Position numbers and translations under genes: made by a program. From Lachnospiraceae bacterium (lineage in GTDB: Bacteria; Bacillota; Clostridia; Lachnospirales; Lachnospiraceae), in assembly GCA_017408735.1 (NCBI GenBank), contig JAFQUB010000031.1:62001-126000 (forward strand): a DNA stretch of 64,000 nucleotides, read 5' to 3'. Below, piece after piece: positions 26,571 to 34,279 of this stretch. The notes under the pieces are model-generated. The model saw nothing but the letters and a program-made list of their open reading frames with translations, made no database searches and was not told the origin of the DNA. The first letter of the stretch is position 1. Every line of letters starts with the position of its first letter.

Positions 26571-27638
26571 ATGAGTTTAAGCATTGTCAGCTTTACAAAA
26601 AATGGAATAAATCTTTCAGAAAAAATTGCAAAGACACTGTGGGAAACAGAATATAGGTTATTTACCAAGTGTTCGACTTATTCTCAGGAGAAACCAAGTC
26701 ATGGGATTCAATTTGTTGACAAAAGTATTGGAAAATGGGCAAAAGAGGAAATGGAGAAAGGAAATTCGCTGCTTTTTATCGGAGCATGTGGAATTGCTGT
26801 CAGAGCGATAGCACCTTATATTACGGACAAACTTTATGACAGCCCTGTGCTGGTGATAGATGAGAAAGGGCGATATCTGATTCCGATTTTGTCAGGACAT
26901 ATGGGTGGTGCCAATGAACTTGCTGTTTTCATCGGAACGAAAATAGGAGCAGAACCGGTGATTACTACGGCAACAGACATTAATCAAAAGTTTGCAGTGG
27001 ATATGTTTGCAAAGAAAAATGAGCTTTCGATTGTAAATAAAGATGGAATCGCAAAGGTATCCGCCAAAGTATTGTCCGGACACAATATTACCATATCTAT
27101 AGAACCGGGTCATTTTGAGAACGATTGTAAATTACCAAAAGGCGTACATATAGTACCTTATCCACCCACACAGAAGGTTGATGTTGTGGTAACTTCGGAA
27201 GATATAGAAAGCGATACAGTAATTTTACTTAAGCCAAAAGAATACGTAATTGGAATGGGCTGCAGAAAAGGAAAAGAAGCAGAAAAAATAAAAGCATTTA
27301 TTATGCGCAGTCTGTGGAAGGTGGGAATTTCTCAAAGTCAGATAGCTAAATTAGCATCCATTGATTTAAAGAGCAATGAACCAGGGCTTCTTATGTGGTC
27401 TAGGAAAGAGAAGATTCCGTTTATCACTTACACAGCCAAGGAATTGCAAGTTGTAAAGGGAGAGTTTCAAACATCTGACTTTGTGAAAGAAAAAATTGGA
27501 GTAGATAACGTATGCGAACGGGCAGCGTTAAAGGCTTGTGAACCGGAGGGAAAACTTATATATAAAAAGCATGCAGAGGATGGAATGACGATTGCAATCG
27601 CTAAAAGGGAATGGAGAGTGAAATTTGATGAAACGTAA
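26571..27638 (+). CDS. cbiG: Cobalt-precorrin-5A hydrolase
   Basis: CbiG opens the delta-lactone of cobalt-precorrin-5A with loss of acetaldehyde. Length 355 with the usual three parts: N-terminal domain with GACGIAVRAIAPYI and LSGHMGGANELA, a middle linker, and a C-terminal domain starting about residue 225 with YVIGMGCRKGKEAEKI. The order cbiD-cbiF-cbiG-cbiH follows the pathway closely. The end overlaps cbiH by 11 bases. Confidence 0.96.
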   Translation: MSLSIVSFTKNGINLSEKIAKTLWETEYRLFTKCSTYSQEKPSHGIQFVDKSIGKWAKEEMEKGNSLLFIGACGIAVRAIAPYITDKLYDSPVLVIDEKGRYLIPILSGHMGGANELAVFIGTKIGAEPVITTATDINQKFAVDMFAKKNELSIVNKDGIAKVSAKVLSGHNITISIEPGHFENDCKLPKGVHIVPYPPTQKVDVVVTSEDIESDTVILLKPKEYVIGMGCRKGKEAEKIKAFIMRSLWKVGISQSQIAKLASIDLKSNEPGLLMWSRKEKIPFITYTAKELQVVKGEFQTSDFVKEKIGVDNVCERAALKACEPEGKLIYKKHAEDGMTIAIAKREWRVKFDET

Positions 27639-28389
27639 AATTTTTATTGTTGGCATGGGACCGGGAAAAGAAGAAATGATGACGGGAGAAGCTATTGCTG
27701 CATTGGAACAGGCAGATGTGATTATCGGTTATACAGTTTATTTGACTTTGTTAGGAAAACGCTTTCAGGAAAAAGAAATGCTTTCAACCCCTATGCGTCA
27801 GGAAACAGAACGATGTCAACTGGCTTTCAAAGAAGCGGAAAAAGGCAAACAGGTGGCTTTTATTTGTAGTGGAGATGCAGGAATTTATGGAATGGCGTCT
27901 TTGATGTATGAAATCGGAAAAACTTACCCGGAAACAGAGCTTGTAGTTATTCCGGGAATTACCGCAGCAAGCAGCGGGGCGGCGGTTCTTGGTGCACCAT
28001 TAAATCATGATTTTTGTGTGATTAGCTTAAGTGATTTGCTGACTCCTTGGGAGAAGATAGAAAAACGGCTGATTGCAGCAGCAGAAAGCGATTTTGCCAT
28101 GGCAATTTACAATCCATCCAGTCACAAGAGAAAGGATTATTTAATGCGGGCCTGCGATATTTTACTTCGTCACATAGAAGGAGAGCGACCTTGTGGCTAT
28201 GTAGAAAACATTGGCAGAGATGGAACAAAGGCAGTCACTTGCACATTAAAAGAATTAAGAGAAGCAGAGGTAAATATGTTTACTACAGTTTTTATTGGAA
28301 ACGCAGGAAGTGAAATTATAAATGGTAAGTTGATTACAAAGCGAGGTTATCAAATTGAAAGAAATACTGATATTTGCAGGAACAACTGA
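27628..28389 (+). CDS. cbiH: Cobalt-precorrin-3B C17-methyltransferase
   Basis: CbiH adds the C17 methyl and triggers ring contraction. SAM-dependent tetrapyrrole methylase fold, 253 residues from ATG 27628 (a TTG three bases earlier is less likely). Motifs include IVGMGPGKEEMMTGEA at the N-terminus, the segment FICSGDAGIYGMASLMYE, and IPGITAASSGAAVLGAPL. The start lies inside the end of cbiG. The end overlaps the start of the cbiJ-cbiE-cbiT fusion by 35 bases. Confidence 0.96.
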   Translation: MKRKIFIVGMGPGKEEMMTGEAIAALEQADVIIGYTVYLTLLGKRFQEKEMLSTPMRQETERCQLAFKEAEKGKQVAFICSGDAGIYGMASLMYEIGKTYPETELVVIPGITAASSGAAVLGAPLNHDFCVISLSDLLTPWEKIEKRLIAAAESDFAMAIYNPSSHKRKDYLMRACDILLRHIEGERPCGYVENIGRDGTKAVTCTLKELREAEVNMFTTVFIGNAGSEIINGKLITKRGYQIERNTDICRNN

Positions 28390-30385
28390 AGGAAGAAAAT
28401 TATCGGAATGTCTGGCGGCATCGGGAATTTCTCATACAATCTGTGTTGCAACGGAATATGGAGAGGTTGTGTTAAAAGAGCATCCCCTAAGGAAAGTGCA
28501 TTGTGGAAGAATGCATACGGAAGAAATAAAAGAATTTATTGAGAAGGGCAGCTTTGATGCGGTGGTAGATGCCACACACCCTTATGCAGATGTAATAACA
28601 GAAAATATTAAGACTGCCATGGAGGGAATGGACATTCCATATCTGCGTTTGAAAAGGGAACTAGATGAGCAACATACAGATGGAAATGTGAGATACTTTC
28701 TTACCAATGAGGCGTGTGCCAAGGTGTTGGAAGAAATGGAAGGAAACATTTTATTAACCACCGGCAGTAAGGAACTTTCGAAATATTGTGTTTCCGAAAA
28801 TGTAAAAAGCAGACTATATGTGAGGGTGTTACCGGGCATAGAGAGTCTTTCTATATGCATGAAGCAGGGAATAAAAGGAAAACAAATAATTGCCATGCAG
28901 GGGCCTTTTACAACAGAGATGAACGAAGCAATGATTCACCAGTATGCAATTTCCTGTCTGGTGACGAAGCAAAGTGGTATGTCTGGTGGATATTCAGAAA
29001 AGAAAGAGGCAGCAAGGAGAGCCGGAATTCCGGTATTTGTGATTGGACGTCCCAAGGAGGAAGCAGGTTATTCTTTTAAGGAAATATGCAATAAATTAGA
29101 AAAGATTTCTGGACAGAAAATACAGATTAATGGCGAACTGCAAATTATTCTTGCGGGCATTGGTATGGGACATAAAAATAGTCTGACGAAGGAAGTAAAA
29201 GATGCCATAGAGGAAGCAGATATTTTGTTAGGTGCAGAAAGAATGCTTGCACCCTATCAACCAAGAATGGAGAAAAAGCCATTTTATCAGGCTAAACAGA
29301 TTATTCCCTATCTGAAAGAGATACAGGAGAAAAAATTATTTTTGGAAAACCGAAAAGTGGTTATTCTTTTTTCCGGTGACAGCGGCTTTTACAGTGGGTG
29401 TCAGTTGTTATACGATGCTTTGCAGAAAGAAATAAACGTAGGCCGTTTAAAGGCATCTATATGCATTATGCCGGGAATTTCTTCGGTTGCTTATCTGGCG
29501 TCATGTATAGGAGAAAGCTATCAGGATGCGGCTATTTGCAGTATGCATGGAAAAGAATTAAATAATCTTGCGCGCAGAATCAAAACACAGCAGAAGACGT
29601 ATGTATTAATGTCCGGTGTAAAAGATGTGAATCGGTTAGGAAATATTTTAACAGAAGCAGGCATGACAGAGTGCGAAATTATGACAGGATTTCAACTGTC
29701 ATATACAGAGCAGCAGATTAGAAAACTGACACCGAGAGAATGTTGTGAACTTACAGAGGAAGGTCTGTATACCTGCTTTATTAAAAATCCCAATGCAGTC
29801 CATAAGCAACTGACTCATGGTATTACAGATGGAGAATTTATTAGAGATAAGGTTCCTATGACCAAGGAAGAAGTAAGAGATGTCAGTATTTGTAAATTGA
29901 AATTATATGAAGGTGCAGTTGTTTATGATATTGGCAGCGGTACCGGCTCCATTGCAGTGGAGATAGCCGGACTTTCCGATGGTTTAAAGATATATGCCAT
30001 TGAACAGAAGAATGAGGCACTTTCATTGATTCAACAGAACAAGAAAAAATTTCAATTAGATAATATATCAGTGGTAGAAGCAAAAGCCCCCAATGGTTTG
30101 ACAGAATTACCAAAAGCTACACATGCTTTTATTGGTGGAAGTGGAGGAAATCTAAAGGAGATATTGCAGGTTTTATATTATGTAAATTCCCATATGAGAG
30201 TTGTTATCAATGCAATTAGTATGGAAACAATTTGTGAAATAAAAGAGATATTATCGCTATACCCGGTAGAGAACGAGGAAATTGTGCAAATGCAGGTCAA
30301 CAGAGCAAAGAAAGCCGGACAGTATCATTTGATGCAGGCAGAAAATCCAGTATGGATATGTGCATTTGATTTTTATGAGCAGTGA
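28355..30385 (+). CDS. cbiJET: Triple fusion CbiJ-CbiE-CbiT: precorrin-6A reductase and C5/C15 methyltransferase-decarboxylase
   Basis: One protein of 676 residues carrying three consecutive steps. Residues about 1-250 are the precorrin-6A reductase (FAGTTEGRKL, DATHPYAD, TKQSGMSGGY). Residues about 260-470 are the CbiE C5-methyltransferase (LAGIGMGHKNSLT, LFSGDSGFYSG, MPGISSVAYL). Residues about 485-676 are the CbiT C15-methyltransferase/decarboxylase (IRDKVPMTKEEVR, VYDIGSGTGSIAVEIA, AFIGGSGGNLKEIL). The start is a TTG at 28355, eight bases after GAGG and inside cbiH. CbiE-CbiT fusions (CobL) are common; adding CbiJ at the front is less common. It gives a physical channel from precorrin-6A to precorrin-8. 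Confidence 0.93.
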   Translation: MKEILIFAGTTEGRKLSECLAASGISHTICVATEYGEVVLKEHPLRKVHCGRMHTEEIKEFIEKGSFDAVVDATHPYADVITENIKTAMEGMDIPYLRLKRELDEQHTDGNVRYFLTNEACAKVLEEMEGNILLTTGSKELSKYCVSENVKSRLYVRVLPGIESLSICMKQGIKGKQIIAMQGPFTTEMNEAMIHQYAISCLVTKQSGMSGGYSEKKEAARRAGIPVFVIGRPKEEAGYSFKEICNKLEKISGQKIQINGELQIILAGIGMGHKNSLTKEVKDAIEEADILLGAERMLAPYQPRMEKKPFYQAKQIIPYLKEIQEKKLFLENRKVVILFSGDSGFYSGCQLLYDALQKEINVGRLKASICIMPGISSVAYLASCIGESYQDAAICSMHGKELNNLARRIKTQQKTYVLMSGVKDVNRLGNILTEAGMTECEIMTGFQLSYTEQQIRKLTPRECCELTEEGLYTCFIKNPNAVHKQLTHGITDGEFIRDKVPMTKEEVRDVSICKLKLYEGAVVYDIGSGTGSIAVEIAGLSDGLKIYAIEQKNEALSLIQQNKKKFQLDNISVVEAKAPNGLTELPKATHAFIGGSGGNLKEILQVLYYVNSHMRVVINAISMETICEIKEILSLYPVENEEIVQMQVNRAKKAGQYHLMQAENPVWICAFDFYEQ

Positions 30386-30392
30386 GGAAATT

Positions 30393-31781
30393 ATGAAGTT
30401 TAACAGAATTATGATTGCTGCACCGAAAAGTGGAAGTGGCAAAACTACAATTACATGTGCATTCCTTCAGGCATTAAAAAATAAAGGGCAGAAAGTAGTT
30501 TCTTATAAATGTGGACCGGATTATATTGATCCTATGTTTCATGAAAAGGTAATAGGGATTCCTTCCAAGAATTTGGACACTTTTTTTACAGGTGAGGAAA
30601 AAACCAGAGAGCTTTTCCTGAAAAATAGAACAGAAGCTGACTTTGCAGTATTAGAAGGAGTGATGGGACTCTTTGACGGCTTGGGAGGAATTAGGGAAGA
30701 AGGTTCTTCCTATCATTTGGCAAAAGTAACGAAAACTCCTATCATTTTAGTGGTAGATGTAAAAGGAATGGGGCGTTCGGTGTTACCTTTGATTGCCGGA
30801 TTTCTTGCATATGATAAGGAACATTTGATCCGTGGAGTTATATTGAATAGAATGTCAAAGGCATATTATGAAATCGTAAAACCATTGATAGAGGATGAAT
30901 TGAAGGTGTCTGTATTGGGATATTTCCCAAATCAAAAAAAACTGCAAATAGAAAGCAGGTATCTTGGTCTGGTAATGCCTTATGAATTGAAAGATATAAA
31001 GGAGCAGTTACAGATAATATCAGATGAGTTTGCGAAAACTGTTTCTGTGGAGGCAATCAGACAGCTTGCAGAGAGCGCAGAGGGATTGGAAGATAATTTT
31101 AAGAAAGAGAAATGCAGTAATTTTGAGGGGCAAGTATATAAGGAGGATAAACCAGTGATTGCAGTTGCCAAGGATGAAGCCTTTTGCTTCTACTATGAAG
31201 ATAATCTGCTTATGTTACAGGAAAGTGGCGCCGAAATAAGATATTTTTCCCCTTTACATGATAATAAATTACCGGATGACTGCAATGGTCTTTTCATCGG
31301 AGGCGGTTATCCGGAATTATATTTAAAAGAATTAAGCAGTAATAATCGTATGCGTGAATCAGTAAAGCAGGCATATGATGATGGAATGCCGATTGTGGCA
31401 GAGTGCGGTGGTTTTATGTATTTACATTCTGCAATTATAGATAAAGAGGGAGTAAGTCATGCTATGGCAGGGGTTATCCCTGCAACCTGCTCTAATAAAG
31501 GGAAATTGGTACGTTTCGGATATATTGAGATAAAAGAAAAGCGAAGTTCATTTTTACCGGAGGGCGAAGGAATCAAAGGACATGAATTTCATTATTATGA
31601 CAGTACGTATAATGGAGAGAATTGTTTGGCAATCAAACCGGTTACACACCGAGAGTATTCATGCGTGATAGAAGGAGAAAATCACTGGTTAGGCTTTCCT
31701 CATCTTTATTATCCCTCTAATCCGGCCTTTGCAAAAAGATTTGTGAAAAAAGCAGAAGAATACAGGGAAAGGATTAAATGA
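30393..31781 (+). CDS. cbiA: Cobyrinic acid a,c-diamide synthase
   Basis: CbiA amidates side chains a and c of cobyrinic acid. The start at 30393 has GAGG (30384-30387) five bases upstream, partly within the previous stop, and gives MKFNRIMIAAPKSGSGKTT with the ATP loop. Upstream in-frame ATGs (30360, 30375) lie in the previous gene. The C-terminal glutaminase domain has the Cys in VAECGGFMYLH and the late His in GHEFHYYDS. Length 462 is normal. Last gene of the cobalamin operon. Confidence 0.96.
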   Translation: MKFNRIMIAAPKSGSGKTTITCAFLQALKNKGQKVVSYKCGPDYIDPMFHEKVIGIPSKNLDTFFTGEEKTRELFLKNRTEADFAVLEGVMGLFDGLGGIREEGSSYHLAKVTKTPIILVVDVKGMGRSVLPLIAGFLAYDKEHLIRGVILNRMSKAYYEIVKPLIEDELKVSVLGYFPNQKKLQIESRYLGLVMPYELKDIKEQLQIISDEFAKTVSVEAIRQLAESAEGLEDNFKKEKCSNFEGQVYKEDKPVIAVAKDEAFCFYYEDNLLMLQESGAEIRYFSPLHDNKLPDDCNGLFIGGGYPELYLKELSSNNRMRESVKQAYDDGMPIVAECGGFMYLHSAIIDKEGVSHAMAGVIPATCSNKGKLVRFGYIEIKEKRSSFLPEGEGIKGHEFHYYDSTYNGENCLAIKPVTHREYSCVIEGENHWLGFPHLYYPSNPAFAKRFVKKAEEYRERIK

Positions 31782-31824
31782 TGCCCAATGTGAGTTTAGA
31801 ACCTCCATAAGAAGGAGAAAAAAT

Positions 31825-31860
31825 ATGCTGTTAGTAGACAACGACGAATGCATTCGTTAG
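31825..31860 (+). pseudogene. Eleven-codon ORF, probable 5' remnant of a ferredoxin-like gene
   Basis: ATG 31825 has a very strong RBS (GAAGGAG, 31811-31817) and encodes MLLVDNDECIR before a stop. The last residues resemble the start of a 4Fe-4S binding segment (DxxxCIxCG) as in ferredoxin-domain nitroreductases. The simplest reading is the 5' end of a gene whose body was deleted; a short leader peptide is the alternative. It follows cbiA by 43 bases. Confidence 0.4.
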
Positions 31861-31897
31861 GTATCAATGAGATTAAAAAATAATTTGGTAAATTGAA

Positions 31898-31938
31898 TCG
31901 CAACTTTCGTTGCGAAAGGCAGGGTTCTGTGGTATGAT
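31898..31938 (+). promoter_or_regulatory. Promoter of the Fic gene with palindromic operator
   Basis: -35 TTGCGA (31910-31915), a 17-base spacer and -10 TATGAT (31933-31938). The perfect inverted repeat TCGCAAC-TTTC-GTTGCGA (31898-31915) covers the -35 box and could be an operator, or a small hairpin before the start. Confidence 0.65.
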
Positions 31939-31976
31939 AGCAAGATAGTAAAGAAAATTATGAAAGGAAGTAAAGC

Positions 31977-33233
31977 ATGTCAGATAATTATACTCCCCCA
32001 TTTTCCATGACGGAAGAAATTATGAATATGGTAATTGAAATTGGTGAACTAGTGGGACAGATTACTGCTCATAATAATTTATCAACCAGCCCTAAATTAC
32101 GTCGTGAAAATAGAATTAAGACAATTTATTCATCATTGGCAATAGAGCAGAATACACTGACTTTAAATCAGGTAACAGACGTTCTTGATGGAAAAAGGGT
32201 GCTGGCACCGCCTGCTGAAATCAGAGAGGTAAAAAATGCGTATGAAGCCTATGAAGAACTTCAGAAATTGAATATGTATTCTGTAGATGATTTGCTGAAA
32301 GCTCATAAACTTATGACGGATGGCTTGGTAAAGGAGTCAGGAGTTTTCCGCAGTGGAAACGCCGGGGTATATACTGGTGAACATATTTTAATACATGCAG
32401 GTTCACCGGCGAACTATGTACCATCATTAATACAGGAATTATTTGCATGGTTAAAAACTTCTAATATGCATCCATTGGTTAAATCTTGCATTTTTCATTA
32501 CGAATTTGAATTTATTCATCCGTTTGCTGATGGAAATGGACGTACGGGAAGATTATGGCACACATTGATTTTACAAAATTGGAAAGAATTTTTTGCTTGG
32601 CTTCCGGTGGAAACAATGATACATGAAAATCAAGAGGCATATTATAAGGCAATAAATGAATCTAATAATGCTGGCGAATCTACAATATTTGTGGCATTTA
32701 TGCTTAATATAATCTGTGATATGTTAAAAGAAATTGTTGCTACTCAGAATTCAAACAATGATGTCGGAATAAATGTCGGAATAATTTTAGAAGAAAAAAT
32801 ATTGTTACTTTTAAAAGATAATCCTAAGATAACAGCCAACCAATTAGCAGAAATGTTGAAGGTGACAAACATGAAATTAAAAAACTTTTTAATAGTAGTC
32901 AATGACATAGAAACATCCAAGTCATTTTATCAAGAACTGTTTGGGTTAAGAGTACTAAATGACTTTGATAAAAACGTAATCTTAACAGAAGGTTTGGTTC
33001 TTCAGGAAAAGAAACTTTGGGAAAAGTATACAGAAAAACAGGTAACCTTTTCTGGAAATGATGCAGAATTATATTTTGAAGAAAATGATATGGATGCTTT
33101 TCTTGAAAAACTGAATCAAAGCCAGTGGAAGATTGAATATGTGAATCCATTGGAAGAAGGTGAAGGCGGACAGAGGGTAATACGGTTGTACGACCCGGAC
33201 AAGCATGTGATTGAAGTGAAAGAAGCTCTTTGA
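31977..33233 (+). CDS. Fic family protein fused to a VOC (glyoxalase-like) domain
   Basis: Residues about 1-240 are a Fic domain, which usually transfers AMP or another phosphate-linked group to a target protein. The active-site motif HPFADGNGRTGR is at 181-192. An N-terminal SSLAIEQN segment (52-59) matches the alpha-inhibition motif of class II Fic proteins. Residues about 265-298 look like the first half of the usual C-terminal winged helix (ITANQLAEMLKVTN), which then stops abruptly. Residue 299 is a Met starting a complete VOC-type domain (KNFLIVVNDIETSKSFYQELFG to the end), with a possible RBS (GAAGGTG, 32857-32863) before its codon at 32871. This looks like two genes joined in frame by a deletion. 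The VOC part may also be translated alone. Confidence 0.88.
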   Translation: MSDNYTPPFSMTEEIMNMVIEIGELVGQITAHNNLSTSPKLRRENRIKTIYSSLAIEQNTLTLNQVTDVLDGKRVLAPPAEIREVKNAYEAYEELQKLNMYSVDDLLKAHKLMTDGLVKESGVFRSGNAGVYTGEHILIHAGSPANYVPSLIQELFAWLKTSNMHPLVKSCIFHYEFEFIHPFADGNGRTGRLWHTLILQNWKEFFAWLPVETMIHENQEAYYKAINESNNAGESTIFVAFMLNIICDMLKEIVATQNSNNDVGINVGIILEEKILLLLKDNPKITANQLAEMLKVTNMKLKNFLIVVNDIETSKSFYQELFGLRVLNDFDKNVILTEGLVLQEKKLWEKYTEKQVTFSGNDAELYFEENDMDAFLEKLNQSQWKIEYVNPLEEGEGGQRVIRLYDPDKHVIEVKEAL

Positions 33234-33263
33234 AAGTAAATTCATTCTCTTACCTGTAGTAGA

Positions 33264-33468
33264 TTACTGGCTTTAAATGCTTCAATTGAAGCAGCAAGAG
33301 CAGGAGAAGCCGGGAAAGGATTTGCAGTTGTTGCATCCGAAGTTGGTAACCTTGCCAATAGTACTCAAGGGTCATTAAAGGAAGTAGAGTCAGTTATTGA
33401 ATGAGCAGTTTTCATCTATTAATGATATGGTAGATGAAATGAGCAAATTATTTAAACAAGAAGATTAG
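33264..33468 (+). pseudogene. Remnant of a methyl-accepting chemotaxis protein
   Basis: The frame from 33264 reads [21 protein letters not shown] and on to a stop at 33408, the hallmark hairpin tip of a chemoreceptor signalling domain. After the stop, another frame reads EQFSSINDMVDEMSKLFKQED to the TAG at 33468, a normal chemoreceptor C-terminus. No N-terminal part, start or sensor domain is present, and the middle is deleted. It resembles the intact chemoreceptor at 35666, so it may be the scar of a duplication followed by deletion. Confidence 0.82.
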
Positions 33469-33487
33469 GGATAAAAGATATTAAGGT

Positions 33488-33519
33488 GCTCTATATTTGC
33501 TAAATGGCGGATATAGAGC
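33488..33519 (+). terminator. Hairpin after the chemoreceptor remnant
   Basis: GCTCTATAT (33488-33496) pairs perfectly with ATATAGAGC (33511-33519) around a 14-base loop. The following bases (CTTTATATGG) are only weakly T-rich, so termination is possible but not certain. Confidence 0.45.
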
Positions 33520-33564
33520 CTTTATATGGAAAAGTATATTGTGATAAAGGTAGGAGGAAAAATC

Positions 33565-34278
33565 ATGTTCCAAATAGCAATCTGCGATGACGATGCAATA
33601 TTTCTGCAAGAATTTCACAAAACATTGGAAGACATAACGGAAATGTTGGGTATGGAGTGTAATATAAAAGAGTGGCAGGAAGAGAAAGAATTAAAAGAAT
33701 CCCTTACAAAACAGCCAAGGGTTGATTTGTTGTTTTTAGACATTGAACTGAAAGACAGTTTGGGTGTAGAACTGGGGCAATATATCCGGGAAATTTTAGG
33801 AAATTATCAGCTTCAGATTGTATATATATCACACGAGCAAAGTTACGCAATGCAGTTGTTTGAAACTACTCCGCTGGATTTTCTGGTAAAACCCATTACA
33901 AAAGAGCGGTTAGAAAGTGTATTAAAGAGATATATAAAGAAACAGGAAGGAACAGGAAAACTTTTTACATGCAAAACAGCACAGGGAATGGTAATGTTGC
34001 CTTTTGCATCAATTATGTATTTTCAAAGCAGAGGACATAAGCTTATAGTACATACCATGGAAGGGCAACAGGAGTTTTATGGAAAATTAGAGGAAGTAGA
34101 AAAGTTTGTGCCGGAATATTTTGTGCGGATTCATAAATCATTTCTGGTCAATGAATATTTCATCACCAGTTATCGTTACGATAAGGTTTGTTTGCTTGAC
34201 CAACAGCAATTAAACATCAGTAGATCTTATATTAATGAAATACAGAAGCGAATCAGAAAACATGTGGAGGATATGTAA
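33565..34278 (+). CDS. LytTR family response regulator (AgrA-like)
   Basis: Response regulator of 237 residues. The start at 33565 is chosen because TAGGAGG (33550-33557 region) lies just upstream and the protein then begins MFQIAICDDD, the acidic pocket of a receiver. The phosphoacceptor Asp is in LLFLDIEL near residue 57. The C-terminal LytTR DNA-binding domain spans about 135-235 (ending with SRSYINEIQKRI). The partner kinase gene starts two bases after its stop. AgrA/ComE-like regulators often control peptide signalling, virulence or bacteriocin genes; no precursor peptide gene is visible here. Confidence 0.92.
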   Translation: MFQIAICDDDAIFLQEFHKTLEDITEMLGMECNIKEWQEEKELKESLTKQPRVDLLFLDIELKDSLGVELGQYIREILGNYQLQIVYISHEQSYAMQLFETTPLDFLVKPITKERLESVLKRYIKKQEGTGKLFTCKTAQGMVMLPFASIMYFQSRGHKLIVHTMEGQQEFYGKLEEVEKFVPEYFVRIHKSFLVNEYFITSYRYDKVCLLDQQQLNISRSYINEIQKRIRKHVEDM

Positions 34279-34279
34279 A

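Noticed and set aside
28355..30385. Three separate genes cbiJ, cbiE and cbiT
   Set aside because: The frame is open throughout with no stop or frameshift between the domains and no internal RBS was evident, so a single fused protein is the simpler reading.
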